A stretch of 45,542 nucleotides of DNA, from the IMG/VR virus record IMGVR_UViG_3300038548_000188, positions 1 through 45,542 of that record. The stretch is one strand, 5' to 3'. The notes under the pieces were generated by a model that was not told the origin of the DNA, did not search any database, and saw nothing but the letters and a program-made list of their open reading frames with translations. A program made the position numbers and the translations under genes. This DNA is from a virus. Below are positions 1 through 8,042 of the stretch, piece by piece (position 1 is the first letter of the stretch; each line of letters starts with the position of its first letter).

Positions 1-102
1 TCGGTTATAAAACCCGCCTCACGCGGTACGGTAACTATCATAATCTATCTGGGCGCTGACGTTGACCTGGAAAAAATCGTTGATCCTTCCGGCTTCCGTC
101 AT
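1..102. repeat. 102-bp direct repeat shared with the right end of the window
   Basis: Bases 1-102 are identical to bases 45441-45542. The repeat contains the 3' end of the tail terminator gene and the GTGAG hairpin of the tail tube leader. The leftward gene series runs on across the junction (tail terminator at 19-453, tail tube starting at 45426), so the simplest reading is the overlap left when a circular or circularly permuted genome is assembled. A true short terminal repeat is less likely because it would split the tail module. Confidence 0.9.
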
Positions 103-453
103 GGAAATATCCCTGATCCTGATCCCTGTCAGTTTGGCCGATTCCAGGAAATCCAGGACGATTTCCGACAACGCGTCGGCCCTCGATTGCCCGGTATTAT
201 GCTTCACAAATAACTGCGCTGCAAAAATGGCCGTTCGGCGGACCTGGATTTCGTTCCCGGTCCCCAGGCTGGCCAGCGTTCCGGTCGTATGCGCCAGGTC
301 CAAAAAAACATAACTGTCCAGGTCCTTCGGGTTGAATGATAGATTATTCCAGGCGACGATCGCCAGGTCTTCCCCGGCGGCGGTCCAGGCCGCCCCGAAG
401 GCGGTTCGGATGGTTTCCCGGAACTGTGCCGGGGTGCGTGTACTAGCCCCCAT
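19..453 (-). CDS. Tail terminator-like protein
   Basis: A protein of 144 residues starting MGASTRTPAQFRETIRTAFG. The ATG at 453 overlaps the TAA of the upstream connector gene (TAATG), which argues against the longer in-frame start at 540. Size, position (last gene of the connector block, directly before the tail tube gene) and the fold-like pattern of an N-terminal helix followed by strands fit the DUF4128/tail terminator type that caps the tail tube. Its TGA stop lies inside the loop of the GTGAG hairpin that precedes the tail tube gene. Family assignment is by pattern and synteny, not by search. Confidence 0.7.
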   Translation of the reverse strand: MGASTRTPAQFRETIRTAFGAAWTAAGEDLAIVAWNNLSFNPKDLDSYVFLDLAHTTGTLASLGTGNEIQVRRTAIFAAQLFVKHNTGQSRADALSEIVLDFLESAKLTGIRIRDISMTEAGRINDFFQVNVSAQIDYDSYRTA

Positions 454-905
454 TACGGAACCACCTTCGACCCGCCAGGGAAGCCCAGGGCGGCGTCGAT
501 TTGCGCATCGACCCAACCGGACGGGGCCTGTCGGCTCCAACCCATTGCCAGCCTGTTCGCATAGGGGACGTTATTCTGGATAACGATATTCGTCCGGATT
601 CGTTTGGCGGCCTTCCAGCCTGCGATCGCGGCCTTCCCCTGGGCGGCGGTCACGGCCCCGACATTGTCGACGCCAGCGATTTCGGAATCATTGAAGCCCC
701 CTAGCGATACGATCCAGTTTCGGCGGAAGTGTCCGCCGACGTATCCTTCCGGGGCGCTGGCCGGGTTTTGCCATAGCGACGGATTACCAACCGGCGATCC
801 GAATATCAGGTTCCGAAGGATCGCGAATGCTGTGTCGCCCAGGTCGTCGATCAGCGCGACATTGACCGCCCTGATCGTTTCCCTGGCGCTGAATCGTTTG
901 GCCAT
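453..905 (-). CDS. Tail completion / neck protein (HK97 gp10-like)
   Basis: A 150-residue protein that begins with the ATG overlapping the stop of the preceding gene (TAATG at 903-907). It has the pattern of neck/tail completion proteins of siphoviruses: an N-terminal helix, a central GHFRRNWIVS stretch, and a C-terminal IQNNVPYANRLAMGWSRQAP segment near residues 107-128. Such proteins join the capsid connector to the tail. It sits between the head-closure candidate and the tail terminator, as expected. The name is inferred from pattern plus order. Confidence 0.75.
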   Translation of the reverse strand: MAKRFSARETIRAVNVALIDDLGDTAFAILRNLIFGSPVGNPSLWQNPASAPEGYVGGHFRRNWIVSLGGFNDSEIAGVDNVGAVTAAQGKAAIAGWKAAKRIRTNIVIQNNVPYANRLAMGWSRQAPSGWVDAQIDAALGFPGGSKVVP

Positions 906-1273
906 TACGACGCCCGGACCTGCAGCTTCCAGAGAAAATCCGTTTTCCCTGGTCGAATGCGATCGATCGCGACAATGTTTTTCTGTTGGCCTTCGTCCAG
1001 GATTCGGTCCGCCGTCGACGGGACCGTTTCCCCCAGGGACAGGCCAGCGATCAAAACGATTTCGTCGCCTTGCTGGACGGAATTCCCGTTGATCAGCGAA
1101 CGCTTGATCGGCGTCACGACCGCCGGGGCGCTGACGTTCGTCGTCGACGCCGTCGGGTTCACGTCCCAGGGCTTCGTCGGATCGGCGGGGGCCTGGTCGG
1201 GGGTTTCCAGGATCACGGTTCGACCTTCGCCGAATTTTTCGATCAGTCTTAGCGCGGTATCTTCTAGGGCCAT
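905..1273 (-). CDS. Head closure / head-tail joining protein
   Basis: A 122-residue protein that starts 4 bases after the stop of the DnaT-like adaptor gene. It has a helical N-terminus (LRLIEKFGEGRTVIL) and then a small beta-rich domain with IKRSLINGNSVQQGDEIVLIAG, resembling head-closure proteins of the HK97 gp7 / SPP1 gp16 type. These seal the portal-adaptor channel after DNA packaging. Gene order adaptor, closure, completion, terminator supports the call. Confidence 0.7.
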   Translation of the reverse strand: MALEDTALRLIEKFGEGRTVILETPDQAPADPTKPWDVNPTASTTNVSAPAVVTPIKRSLINGNSVQQGDEIVLIAGLSLGETVPSTADRILDEGQQKNIVAIDRIRPGKTDFLWKLQVRAS

Positions 1274-1277
1274 GCGA

Positions 1278-1859
1278 TTAAATCCTGGCCGTCAGGCCGC
1301 CAACGCCGCCCGCGCGCAACCAGCGGCGAACCAGGCGGTCAGCTTCGGGGATTGGTCGGATCGTGCGAAGGGCCGACGTTCCGCCGCCCTGGCCGCCGAC
1401 GGCGAATTCCGTCACTTCCTCCAACACGTCGACCTTTTCCTTTTTCAGTCTGACCTGGCCGTCAGGGTTGACCGTTGGAACGACCGACAATTCCGTCATG
1501 GTTTCCAGGTCGGACCCGTCGCCGATGATTTGTTCCGCGTATAGAGTGCAGGCGTTGACGACATCGCCGGGGACTTTGTCGTCGGGGAACGGGTTCCCGG
1601 TCGCGACATAGATCGAATTTTTCCGGGGCCAGGAAAGCGTTTGAACGTCGCCGATCCGCTGGCCGATAAACTTCAAGCCGAACCGGCCTTCGATGTAGTC
1701 GGTCGCCCTGATCAGCGCGGATTTTTTGACTTCGTCGATCGACTCTATCCACGCCACGCGACCGCGATTTTCCTGGAAAGGATCAGCGCCCGCAATGTCT
1801 TGATAGCTGTTTGAATTGGCGACGATCGTTCCATCCTCTTTAATCAAAGTTATCGACAT
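1278..1859 (-). CDS. Head-tail adaptor, DnaT-like domain
   Basis: A 193-residue protein with RATDYIEGRFGLKFIGQRIGD followed by LSWPRKNSIYVATGNPFPDD and a helical stretch rich in Ala near the AEQIIGD segment. This pattern is typical of phage proteins labelled DnaT-like ssDNA-binding, which structurally are gp6-type head-tail adaptors binding under the portal. I take the adaptor role from its place at the head of the connector block, not from any DNA-binding motif. An Ala/Gly-rich tail (VGGQGGG) precedes the C-terminal helix. Confidence 0.75.
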   Translation of the reverse strand: MSITLIKEDGTIVANSNSYQDIAGADPFQENRGRVAWIESIDEVKKSALIRATDYIEGRFGLKFIGQRIGDVQTLSWPRKNSIYVATGNPFPDDKVPGDVVNACTLYAEQIIGDGSDLETMTELSVVPTVNPDGQVRLKKEKVDVLEEVTEFAVGGQGGGTSALRTIRPIPEADRLVRRWLRAGGVGGLTARI

Positions 1860-1867
1860 AGCTTCAC

Positions 1868-2203
1868 CTATTTGGTTATGTCCTGATGGTAAATATAACT
1901 GTTTTTCGCGATCGTTTTGATCCTGCCAGTCGGGTCGGTCTGTTGGACATCATACCAGTATTTTCCTATAGCTTGATCCGCGTCGGTTGGCGTGAATGGA
2001 AACGAGACAAGGCCGTCGGCCCCGCCAATTGCGCCGACGCTGGTGACGAGTATCGCCCCGATCGGACCCCCGGCGTCGGGGTTTTTTTGCGTGTTGATCG
2101 TCAAAATATAGCTGAACCCGGTATTATCGAAAGGGACCGTTATTTCGTCCGGGGCCGTATCGCCGCGTTTTCTGTCGATTTCAATCCCGACTAATTCAGT
2201 CAT
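1868..2203 (-). CDS. Small Ig-like virion protein
   Basis: A 111-residue protein beginning MTELVGIEIDRKRGDTAPDE. Alternating hydrophobic strands, the FTPTDADQAIGKYWYDVQQTDP segment and a terminal strand give an immunoglobulin-like sandwich pattern, similar to the N-terminal domain of siphovirus upper baseplate proteins and to small neck or decoration proteins. It lies between the repeat protein and the adaptor, so a minor structural role is likely. The exact role is unknown. Confidence 0.65.
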   Translation of the reverse strand: MTELVGIEIDRKRGDTAPDEITVPFDNTGFSYILTINTQKNPDAGGPIGAILVTSVGAIGGADGLVSFPFTPTDADQAIGKYWYDVQQTDPTGRIKTIAKNSYIYHQDITK

Positions 2204-2216
2204 TTTTCAAATCCTC

Positions 2217-4406
2217 TTATGATTCCAGCGTTTGCGAACTGTTTGGCCCGGCGATCAAATCCTGGAAGCTGTTAATCAAATTCGCCAATAAATCCTGTTG
2301 TGAATTCGGGATAGTAACACCAGCGCCGTCGACCAGGACAGCCGTCACGGAAAATTGTAATAACAACGACGCCAGCAAAGCGCCCCGCGACGTCAGGGCC
2401 GGGACCAGGTTGAAGGCCATATTAACCGACGCTTGCATGGCATTAGTCGACGCGGCGGTCAGGTCCGGGCTTATTGTGAACGCCAGATCGGACGACGCGT
2501 TCAACGTTCCAGCGGCTAAAAGATCAGGGCTTAGCCCGAAGGCCATCGCCGGGGCCGCGTCGAGAGTGCCAACCGTTCGAAGGTCAGCGTTTAGATTCAT
2601 AAGGATCGCGGGCGCGGCGTCCAGTTGCCCGGTCGCCTTCAAGTCTCCGACGACGGAAAACGCCAGCGCGACAACAGCGTCCAGGGCCGGGGCGGCCCCG
2701 TCTTGAAGATCAGGCGATAAAGTAAAGACCAGCGCGGTCGCGGCGGCCAGGCTTCCGGCTGCCGTCAGATTCCCGGCGACGTTGAAAATCATGGCCGCCG
2801 AAGCGTCTAGCTTGCCCGCTGCGCTTAGACTGGCGACGACACTGAACAGCATGGCGACGGACGCGTTTGTCTGTCCACGGGCTTTAAGGTCTGCAGAGAT
2901 AGCGAACGCCAGGGCCGCCGCCGCGTCCAATTCCCCGCGCGCCCTCAAATCGGCGACGACGCCGAAGGCGATATTGATCGCGGCGTCGATCTGGCCCTTC
3001 GCCTTTAAATCGGGGACCAGGGAAAGAATCATCGCCGGGGACGCTTCCAGGGCGTCGGGAAGCGCGGCGGATTTCAGGTCAGCGACTAACGAGAATTGCA
3101 AAGCGACAGCGGCGTCGATCTGTCCTTTTGCTTTTAGATCAGCGACCAGCGCGAACGCCAGGTCGACGGCGGCCTCGATCTGGCCCCGCGCTTTCAGATC
3201 AGCGGACAACGTAAACACCAGGGCCGCCGCCGCGTCGAGTTGGCCGCGCGCTTTCAGGTCGGCGGACAAAGTGAACGCCAACGCTGCAGCGGCTTCCAGT
3301 TGACCGGCGGCTTTTAGATCAGCGACTAGCGCGATCGCCAGGGCTGCAGCGGCTTCCAGTTGACCGCGCGCGTTAAGGTCGGCGGATAGTGTAAACACCA
3401 GGGCGGCGGCGGCGTCGATTTGGCCCCGCGCTTTCAGGTCGGCGGCTAAGGTGAACGCCAGGTCGGCGGCGGCGTCCAGTTGTCCGCGCGCTTTAAGATC
3501 GGCGACAACGTCCAGCGCGATCGCGACCGTCGCGTCGAGAGTCCCGGCGGCTGTCAGATTGGCGATGACCGCGAACGCCAGGTCGACGGTCGCCGCAAGC
3601 TGGCCCTTCGCCCTTAGATCGGCGGCCAGGGTGAACAACATCGCGGGGGATGCCTCGATCGCGTCGGTAATCGGCGCGGCTTCCTTTTCGGCTTCGGTCC
3701 GCAACGACCCGTCATAGTCGCCGACGTTTGTTCCTTTTTCGGCTTCGGTCCGCATAGCGGGGTCGTAACCTGACGGAACAGAAAAATCGACAATAGCGCC
3801 ATACATCGAAGCGCCGACATCCGTGTCCGTATGGGTTGCTTCTTGCGATCCTGTTACGTCTACAAGAAGTGAAAATTTGGAGGAAACGGTGGTCGGCCCG
3901 GCACCCGGATTAAATCCAGTGATTACCGACCAGCTACCGTCGATAGCTTCGCCGCCATCACTGTCCCTGTTAACGGCTGTGCAATGCAATGCAACGAGGA
4001 TATTGTGTGATCTGGCGGGAATCAGCGCGCCGGATGGTTGCGAGTTGGTTGACGAACTTATGTTCGTTACGTTGTCGTTGGTATTTATAAGTGGTGCGGA
4101 ACCGTCCCACTCCAATTCCATCACAAGCGTATGCAGTTCCCCGACATCATTCCATCGGGGAGTTACTTCGTCTTCAGTTCCGTCCGAAAGTCTGTACCAG
4201 AGTTCAAAAGCAGTATCTCCACCATTGTTACCCACTAAAACATTGTAATCAAAATCGATCGTATCTATGTCGGTTCCATCGACATCGTTCGCAACGGCTA
4301 ATAATATTAAATTTCCAAGTGTGGCTGTTTGCGAAAAAAGTATATTTGAATTGTCTGCTGCGCCCTCGCTGCCAGCGACTACTTGAATGACATCACCGAA
4401 GGACAT
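2217..4406 (-). CDS. Large virion protein with 22 twenty-residue solenoid repeats
   Basis: A 729-residue protein in two parts. Residues 1 to about 215 look like a beta-sandwich (many short strands, WYRLSDG, SWSVITGF), comparable to carbohydrate-binding or decoration domains. Near residues 218-245 a short motif, LRTEAEK, is repeated. From about residue 250 to 695 there are 22 tandem repeats of 20 residues, typified by ADLKARGQLDAAAALAFTLS; three copies carry 2-3 extra residues. The alternating small/hydrophobic pattern predicts a beta-solenoid rod. A head or neck fibre is likely from its place between capsid and connector genes. The N-terminal part is visibly more AT-rich than the repeats. Confidence 0.75.
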   Translation of the reverse strand: MSFGDVIQVVAGSEGAADNSNILFSQTATLGNLILLAVANDVDGTDIDTIDFDYNVLVGNNGGDTAFELWYRLSDGTEDEVTPRWNDVGELHTLVMELEWDGSAPLINTNDNVTNISSSTNSQPSGALIPARSHNILVALHCTAVNRDSDGGEAIDGSWSVITGFNPGAGPTTVSSKFSLLVDVTGSQEATHTDTDVGASMYGAIVDFSVPSGYDPAMRTEAEKGTNVGDYDGSLRTEAEKEAAPITDAIEASPAMLFTLAADLRAKGQLAATVDLAFAVIANLTAAGTLDATVAIALDVVADLKARGQLDAAADLAFTLAADLKARGQIDAAAALVFTLSADLNARGQLEAAAALAIALVADLKAAGQLEAAAALAFTLSADLKARGQLDAAAALVFTLSADLKARGQIEAAVDLAFALVADLKAKGQIDAAVALQFSLVADLKSAALPDALEASPAMILSLVPDLKAKGQIDAAINIAFGVVADLRARGELDAAAALAFAISADLKARGQTNASVAMLFSVVASLSAAGKLDASAAMIFNVAGNLTAAGSLAAATALVFTLSPDLQDGAAPALDAVVALAFSVVGDLKATGQLDAAPAILMNLNADLRTVGTLDAAPAMAFGLSPDLLAAGTLNASSDLAFTISPDLTAASTNAMQASVNMAFNLVPALTSRGALLASLLLQFSVTAVLVDGAGVTIPNSQQDLLANLINSFQDLIAGPNSSQTLES
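2320..3665 (-). repeat. Tandem 60-bp coding repeat, about 22 copies
   Basis: This is the DNA counterpart of the 20-residue solenoid. The period is exactly 60 bases for most copies. Neighbouring copies in the middle are nearly identical (for example ADLKARGQ recurs many times), while copies near both ends have diverged. That pattern is expected from recent internal duplication or contraction by recombination in the centre of an array. Confidence 0.9.
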
Positions 4407-4418
4407 AGCTTGCCCCCG

Positions 4419-5240
4419 TTATACGTCGACCGCCGTCACTTCCGGCGATCCGTCCGATAAGTCCGCCGTATCGTCTTTGAAAAAGTGAAGGAAATATTTT
4501 TTACCGCTGGCCAAACCGAGCAATGTAAAGGTCCCATCGGAACCGGACGATACTAATTGCGCTACAGGCGGGCCGACGGGTTTCGGCGGGCTGGCTTCGT
4601 CGGACAGGTAGGCCGTGACCTGGACGCTGACGACGGCGGAAGTTCGATCGGCGTTTTTAGTTGTGCCTTCTATTTTGCCCGCTTTGACTACTGTCAATTT
4701 TCCGATCGCAAGTCCGATGACAGTGTTATCGCTTTGCACGACCCGGAATTCGTATTGGTCCGCGTTTAGGAAATCAGCATCCGACAGATCAATCGCCCAT
4801 TGCAATTCGAACAATTCATCGTCGTCGACGGTTTGGGTTTGTCCGTTTTCCCCCTCGATTTCATGGCTGCCAATATCGATATTAGTCCAACCTTTACCAG
4901 TGCAATCTATTTGCGAGGGAAGGTCCGAAAACTCGGCGACGATTAACGCCTGACCATTAACCAGATCGGTATCAGTCGCCCATTTGATTTCGCCAGTCGC
5001 GGCCAGGTCAGCAAAGGAACCGGCGTCGGTAATGTTGCGCCATTGGAGTTTGAACGTTGCGTCCGTGGCGATGTTCATATCGTCGCCGTCAAAACAAACC
5101 CCCAGGATCAGCCGTTCCGCTTCCGTGAATTCCTGATTCGTGTCAATTTCCCCGCGCCAGTCGCGGACATTAGCGCCCGCGCCGTCCAGGGCGAAGCGCA
5201 TGGAATTGTAACAACCGCCCGCAGCGATTAATTCAGTCAT
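4419..5240 (-). CDS. Virion structural protein with C-terminal carboxypeptidase-regulatory-like domain
   Basis: A 273-residue protein. The first 190 residues are beta-rich with repeated FKLQWRNI and FELQWAID segments, suggesting two related sandwich domains that each read L-Q-W. The final 80 residues (KIEGTTKNADRTSAVVSVQV, then GTFTLLGLASGKKYFLHFF) match the pattern of a small Ig-like domain of the carboxypeptidase regulatory type that is common in surface and phage decoration proteins. It overlaps the upstream gene by 8 bases. Its precise location on the virion is not known. Confidence 0.65.
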   Translation of the reverse strand: MTELIAAGGCYNSMRFALDGAGANVRDWRGEIDTNQEFTEAERLILGVCFDGDDMNIATDATFKLQWRNITDAGSFADLAATGEIKWATDTDLVNGQALIVAEFSDLPSQIDCTGKGWTNIDIGSHEIEGENGQTQTVDDDELFELQWAIDLSDADFLNADQYEFRVVQSDNTVIGLAIGKLTVVKAGKIEGTTKNADRTSAVVSVQVTAYLSDEASPPKPVGPPVAQLVSSGSDGTFTLLGLASGKKYFLHFFKDDTADLSDGSPEVTAVDV

Positions 5241-5547
5241 TGATCACCCCGCCCATATGGTCGTTAATGTGCGCGACCTCAACAACTTGACATAGAAACA
5301 AACTATGATTTTTACGGCCAGGGTTGTCCCCGCGCCCCTTGCGATTGTCGGAATATTCTTTTAGCTTTTGCTTTGCCTGACCCAGTGAAGTCCCTTTCGG
5401 TAGGTGATCAAACTGACGCGATTCCAACCGATAATCTTTACCGGCGCAATTGCCTGTCGGACAGGGAACCGTCCTCCAGTACATGATCATATATTCGACA
5501 TCGTCCGGATCGTCCGCGTCGGGGAATTTGCTGTCGGCCCAGGTCAT
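5233..5547 (-). CDS. Hypothetical protein in the accessory virion block
   Basis: A 104-residue acidic protein, MTWADSKFPDADDPDDVEYM at the start. It overlaps the upstream gene by four bases (ATGA) and the downstream gene by eight, so it is translationally embedded in the block. It has one C-x4-C pair (CPTGNC) and a basic middle section (KQKLKEYSDNRKGRG). I recognise no family. Confidence 0.6.
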   Translation of the reverse strand: MTWADSKFPDADDPDDVEYMIMYWRTVPCPTGNCAGKDYRLESRQFDHLPKGTSLGQAKQKLKEYSDNRKGRGDNPGRKNHSLFLCQVVEVAHINDHMGGVIND

Positions 5548-6047
5548 TTGAAACCCCGCTTATAATTATCTTCGCCGTCCGATATATGGGCCGCCGAATT
5601 CCAAATCCGGGACCCGTCGCCCGCCCAGGCTTTCGCGGTCCGGGCCTCGATCCGCATTTGTGAATAAAACGTCAACGCGTCGGAATAGTGAATTTTGATC
5701 TGCAGCGGGTTGCCGGTCGGGTATGGCGTGAAAACCAAAACGACCAGCGGACTATCGGGGTTGAAATTGATATCCCAGGCTTTGACGTTCGACTGTAATC
5801 GGGATCGGCGAAATTGCCGGGCCGGTTTGGCGGCGTCCTTTTCCTGGGCGATGGTTGCCAGGTCCCGCCATAGGCCGACCGTGTTCCCCTCGACCCGCAT
5901 AGCCATTTTCGCGGCCATGCGAATCCCGGAAAGGATTTCGAAGGCGGTCATATAGGGGACCGTGATCAGCTTATCGCCGAACCGTAAATCCAGCATATCC
6001 TGCCGGGCCTGACAGGATACGCTTTTAAGCGTTAAAACTTCGCTCAT
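5544..6047 (-). CDS. Hypothetical virion-associated protein
   Basis: The start is the ATG at 6047 that overlaps the TAA of the preceding gene (TAATG), giving 167 residues (MSEVLTLKSVSCQARQDMLD). A longer in-frame extension upstream would lie within the preceding gene and is discarded. The central segment (FEILSGIRMAAKMAMRVEG) is helical, and the C-terminal half is mixed alpha/beta. No recognised domain. Confidence 0.65.
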   Translation of the reverse strand: MSEVLTLKSVSCQARQDMLDLRFGDKLITVPYMTAFEILSGIRMAAKMAMRVEGNTVGLWRDLATIAQEKDAAKPARQFRRSRLQSNVKAWDINFNPDSPLVVLVFTPYPTGNPLQIKIHYSDALTFYSQMRIEARTAKAWAGDGSRIWNSAAHISDGEDNYKRGFK

Positions 6048-6499
6048 TAGTCGAGCGAAATATCTAGCGCGCCTGCAGCGAATTCTGGATTCACCCCGAT
6101 ATTGACAATCAGATCGGCCAAAACTTGCGCCCACATTTGCAGGACGCCCGCGCCGGATGCCGCGAAACCGATCCCGACGTCCGTGATTGTTTCAGGTGTT
6201 CCAGCGGTAGCCAGGCCAAACTGCAGCAAATTATCGTTATCAACGACGCCCGACGCGACGGTCCAGTCGCTTACGTTTCTCGCGACGGCCACTCGACCGT
6301 AGCCCGTGAAACCGGCTTCGTTATCAGTCTGCAGCGTTGACGCGTCGGTAAGCGCGTCTAGTAAATGCAACGATATATGAAAAGAATTCGCCTGTGCGGA
6401 CGGTAGAAGGCCGCCAGCGTCGCCAACGTTCGGCGCTGCGATGTTGGTGAAGATCAAATCCAATAGATCGTCTTCGAATAGGTCTGTCGCACCACTCAT
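6047..6499 (-). CDS. Phage structural protein, fibre/decoration type
   Basis: A 150-residue protein following a pattern common in small phage surface proteins: an N-terminal helix, FHISLHLLDALT, then TGYGRVAVARNVSDWTVASG, an IT-containing beta segment and a closing FAAGALDISLD. The Gly/Ala-rich strands and the G-Y-x-R-V-A-V core occur in proteins encoded next to capsid genes of many siphoviruses. It overlaps the upstream gene by four bases. Confidence 0.65.
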   Translation of the reverse strand: MSGATDLFEDDLLDLIFTNIAAPNVGDAGGLLPSAQANSFHISLHLLDALTDASTLQTDNEAGFTGYGRVAVARNVSDWTVASGVVDNDNLLQFGLATAGTPETITDVGIGFAASGAGVLQMWAQVLADLIVNIGVNPEFAAGALDISLD

Positions 6500-6771
6500 T
6501 TCCCGGACTCCGGTTTGGTTGAATCACCCGCGACGGTTTGCATTGATCCGCCGAATACGCTGATCGCTGATTCAGCGGCGTCAATGGCGGCCTTCGCGGC
6601 CTGGTTTTTAATCGCCCGAAGTCGGATGCGTTCGGCTCGTTGTTCAGCGCCCTTTTGAATCTCGGACGGTTGCGACGCGTAAATGACCGGATAATCTGGA
6701 TCGGACTTTCGTTCCAGCCTGGCCAATTGCGCCTTTTTGCGGGTTGTTCGTGCTTCGTCTGTTAGTAACAT
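6496..6771 (-). CDS. Small charged alpha-helical protein
   Basis: A 91-residue protein, very rich in Lys, Arg, Glu and Ala (TRKKAQLARLERKSD, EQRAERIRLRAIKN), predicted to be helical throughout the first 70 residues. A clear ribosome site (GAGGAG) lies 10-15 bases before the ATG. The upstream intergenic space of 44 bases carries a palindrome. Role unknown; position suggests a virion or assembly component. Confidence 0.6.
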   Translation of the reverse strand: MLLTDEARTTRKKAQLARLERKSDPDYPVIYASQPSEIQKGAEQRAERIRLRAIKNQAAKAAIDAAESAISVFGGSMQTVAGDSTKPESGK

Positions 6772-6806
6772 TTTGCTTTGCTCCTCTGATTACGATTTGA
6801 AATATA

Positions 6807-6817
6807 TCACAGTGATT
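6807..6817. promoter_or_regulatory. Perfect short palindrome ATCACAGTGAT between two virion genes
   Basis: An 11-base palindrome, five-base arms around a central A, at the stop of the 223-residue gene and ahead of the 91-residue gene. A related core (ACTGTGATA) occurs after the major capsid stop (about 8077-8085) and in the leader at 25266-25274. It could be an operator or a weak stem; nothing in the sequence decides between them. Confidence 0.35.
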
Positions 6818-7487
6818 AAGAAAAAGCCGACCCGCCAATTTCAATAAGCGACGTTTTAGGCCCGCGAAAATAAACTATACAGGTGGCGTTCGGGGTTCCG
6901 ATCGCGCGGGTAATTCGGATTTGATGATCGACCCGAAATAATTTTCGGATATTAGCCGGGCCGCCTAAAAAAAAGCCTTCGGCGTTAACGTAAGTTATCC
7001 CGTCGGTTACGTCTTCGACGCCAAACCCGCCCGCTGCAACGGTCGTATTCTCAAGTCGAAGGGCGATTTTTGCATCGGCGGGCAGCGTCAGGATATTAGC
7101 CGACGATCCGCCGGCGGCGGTCGCGCCAAAACTAAAAAGCTGTGACAACGTGACGTCGACTGTCATCGTATTATCCCCGCCGCCGGTTTGCGCGACGGTC
7201 GCAGCCCCGATCCCTGGACCGCTGCCGGTATAGGCCCCGGCGATCTGGATCGCGACCGCTGTGACGAATACGCCGTTGGTAGCGACGACATAACCCCGGC
7301 CCTGGATCGAAAAGGTTCCGCCAGTGATCAGGAATTCGTCGCCGACGGTATATCCCTGGCCGGTGACAGTAGCGGCCAGGGTAATAATTCGAAACGGGGG
7401 CGGTTCGATTCCCGCCAGGGCGAAAGCCTTTTGATCCTGTTTTTTACGACGACGTTTCCGGGCGTAATATTGCGACGCGTGGGTCAT
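6816..7487 (-). CDS. Beta-rich structural protein with GxGYxVGD module
   Basis: A 223-residue protein with a very basic N-terminus (YYARKRRRKKQDQK). Residues about 43-95 contain GQGYTVGDEFLITGG, a following strand pair and IAGAYTGSGPG, a module that also appears in the 430-residue tail-region protein at 39534-40826. The C-terminal half is a separate beta domain ending in IVYFRGPKTSLIEIGG. The arrangement fits a capsid decoration or surface protein; the basic N-terminus could contact DNA or the capsid. Confidence 0.6.
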   Translation of the reverse strand: MTHASQYYARKRRRKKQDQKAFALAGIEPPPFRIITLAATVTGQGYTVGDEFLITGGTFSIQGRGYVVATNGVFVTAVAIQIAGAYTGSGPGIGAATVAQTGGGDNTMTVDVTLSQLFSFGATAAGGSSANILTLPADAKIALRLENTTVAAGGFGVEDVTDGITYVNAEGFFLGGPANIRKLFRVDHQIRITRAIGTPNATCIVYFRGPKTSLIEIGGSAFS

Positions 7488-7490
7488 TGA

Positions 7491-8018
7491 TTAGCCCGCC
7501 CCCGCCCCGGCTTTTTTTATCGGACGTTCGGGCCGCCGGGTCCCGCGCTTTGTGTGGCGCGTCATGGCCGCGTCGATCGGGGACTTTTGCATGTTCTCTA
7601 TTAAGGCTTTCAGCTTCGCCGGGTTGGACGCGCGGTTCGCACGTTCGGCCCTGGACGCTTTCAGGAAACCCTTGACGGCTACATGGTGCGGATCGTTCGC
7701 GCCTTGTTGGGGGTAAAGCGATAAAAGCAATTTCGCGGACTGTTCGCGAAGTTCGTCGGCCTGGGCTTCCAGTTCGTCGATCTGCAGCTGGTTTGTTTCC
7801 ATGCTGGCCCGAAGATCATCACGACGCGCGTTTTCCGCGACTTCGGCTTCGGATATTGGGGGGGTGTTGGCCTGGCCTTCGGCGACCGCTGCAGTTCGGC
7901 GGGTCGTGTCGGCGGCCTGTTTATCCTTTTGCGCCCCGGCTTTTTTTACCGGCGTTTTCTTCGTGGCGGGCTTGGGTGTCGCTGTTGTCTTTTTCTTGCC
8001 ATTGTTATTTGTGCTCAT
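7491..8018 (-). CDS. Lys/Ala-rich protein with coiled coil, encoded after the capsid
   Basis: A 175-residue protein in three parts: residues 1-40 rich in Lys, Thr, Pro and Ala with PATKKTPVKKAG and KKTTATPKPATKK, resembling histone H1 tails; residues about 58-100 a coiled coil (NQLQIDELEAQADELREQ); and a basic C-terminus (RHTKRGTRRPERPIKKAG). It begins 25 bases beyond the capsid terminator on the leftward transcript. DNA or capsid-interior binding is plausible from composition only. Confidence 0.55.
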   Translation of the reverse strand: MSTNNNGKKKTTATPKPATKKTPVKKAGAQKDKQAADTTRRTAAVAEGQANTPPISEAEVAENARRDDLRASMETNQLQIDELEAQADELREQSAKLLLSLYPQQGANDPHHVAVKGFLKASRAERANRASNPAKLKALIENMQKSPIDAAMTRHTKRGTRRPERPIKKAGAGAG

Positions 8019-8042
8019 TGCGTCGGGTCCCCTATTGGAAGG

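Noticed and set aside
1-102. Genuine short direct terminal repeats of a linear genome
   Set aside because: The repeat cuts through the tail terminator gene and its coding continuity is restored by joining the ends, so an assembly overlap of a circular map is simpler.
2320-3665. A repeat array that might be taken for CRISPR
   Set aside because: The repeats are contiguous 60-base coding units with no unique spacers and lie inside one open frame.
2782-3717. Long open frames on the plus strand opposite the 20-residue repeats
   Set aside because: They are antisense copies of the 60-bp repeat and are open only because the repeat unit has no stop in that frame; they lack ribosome sites.
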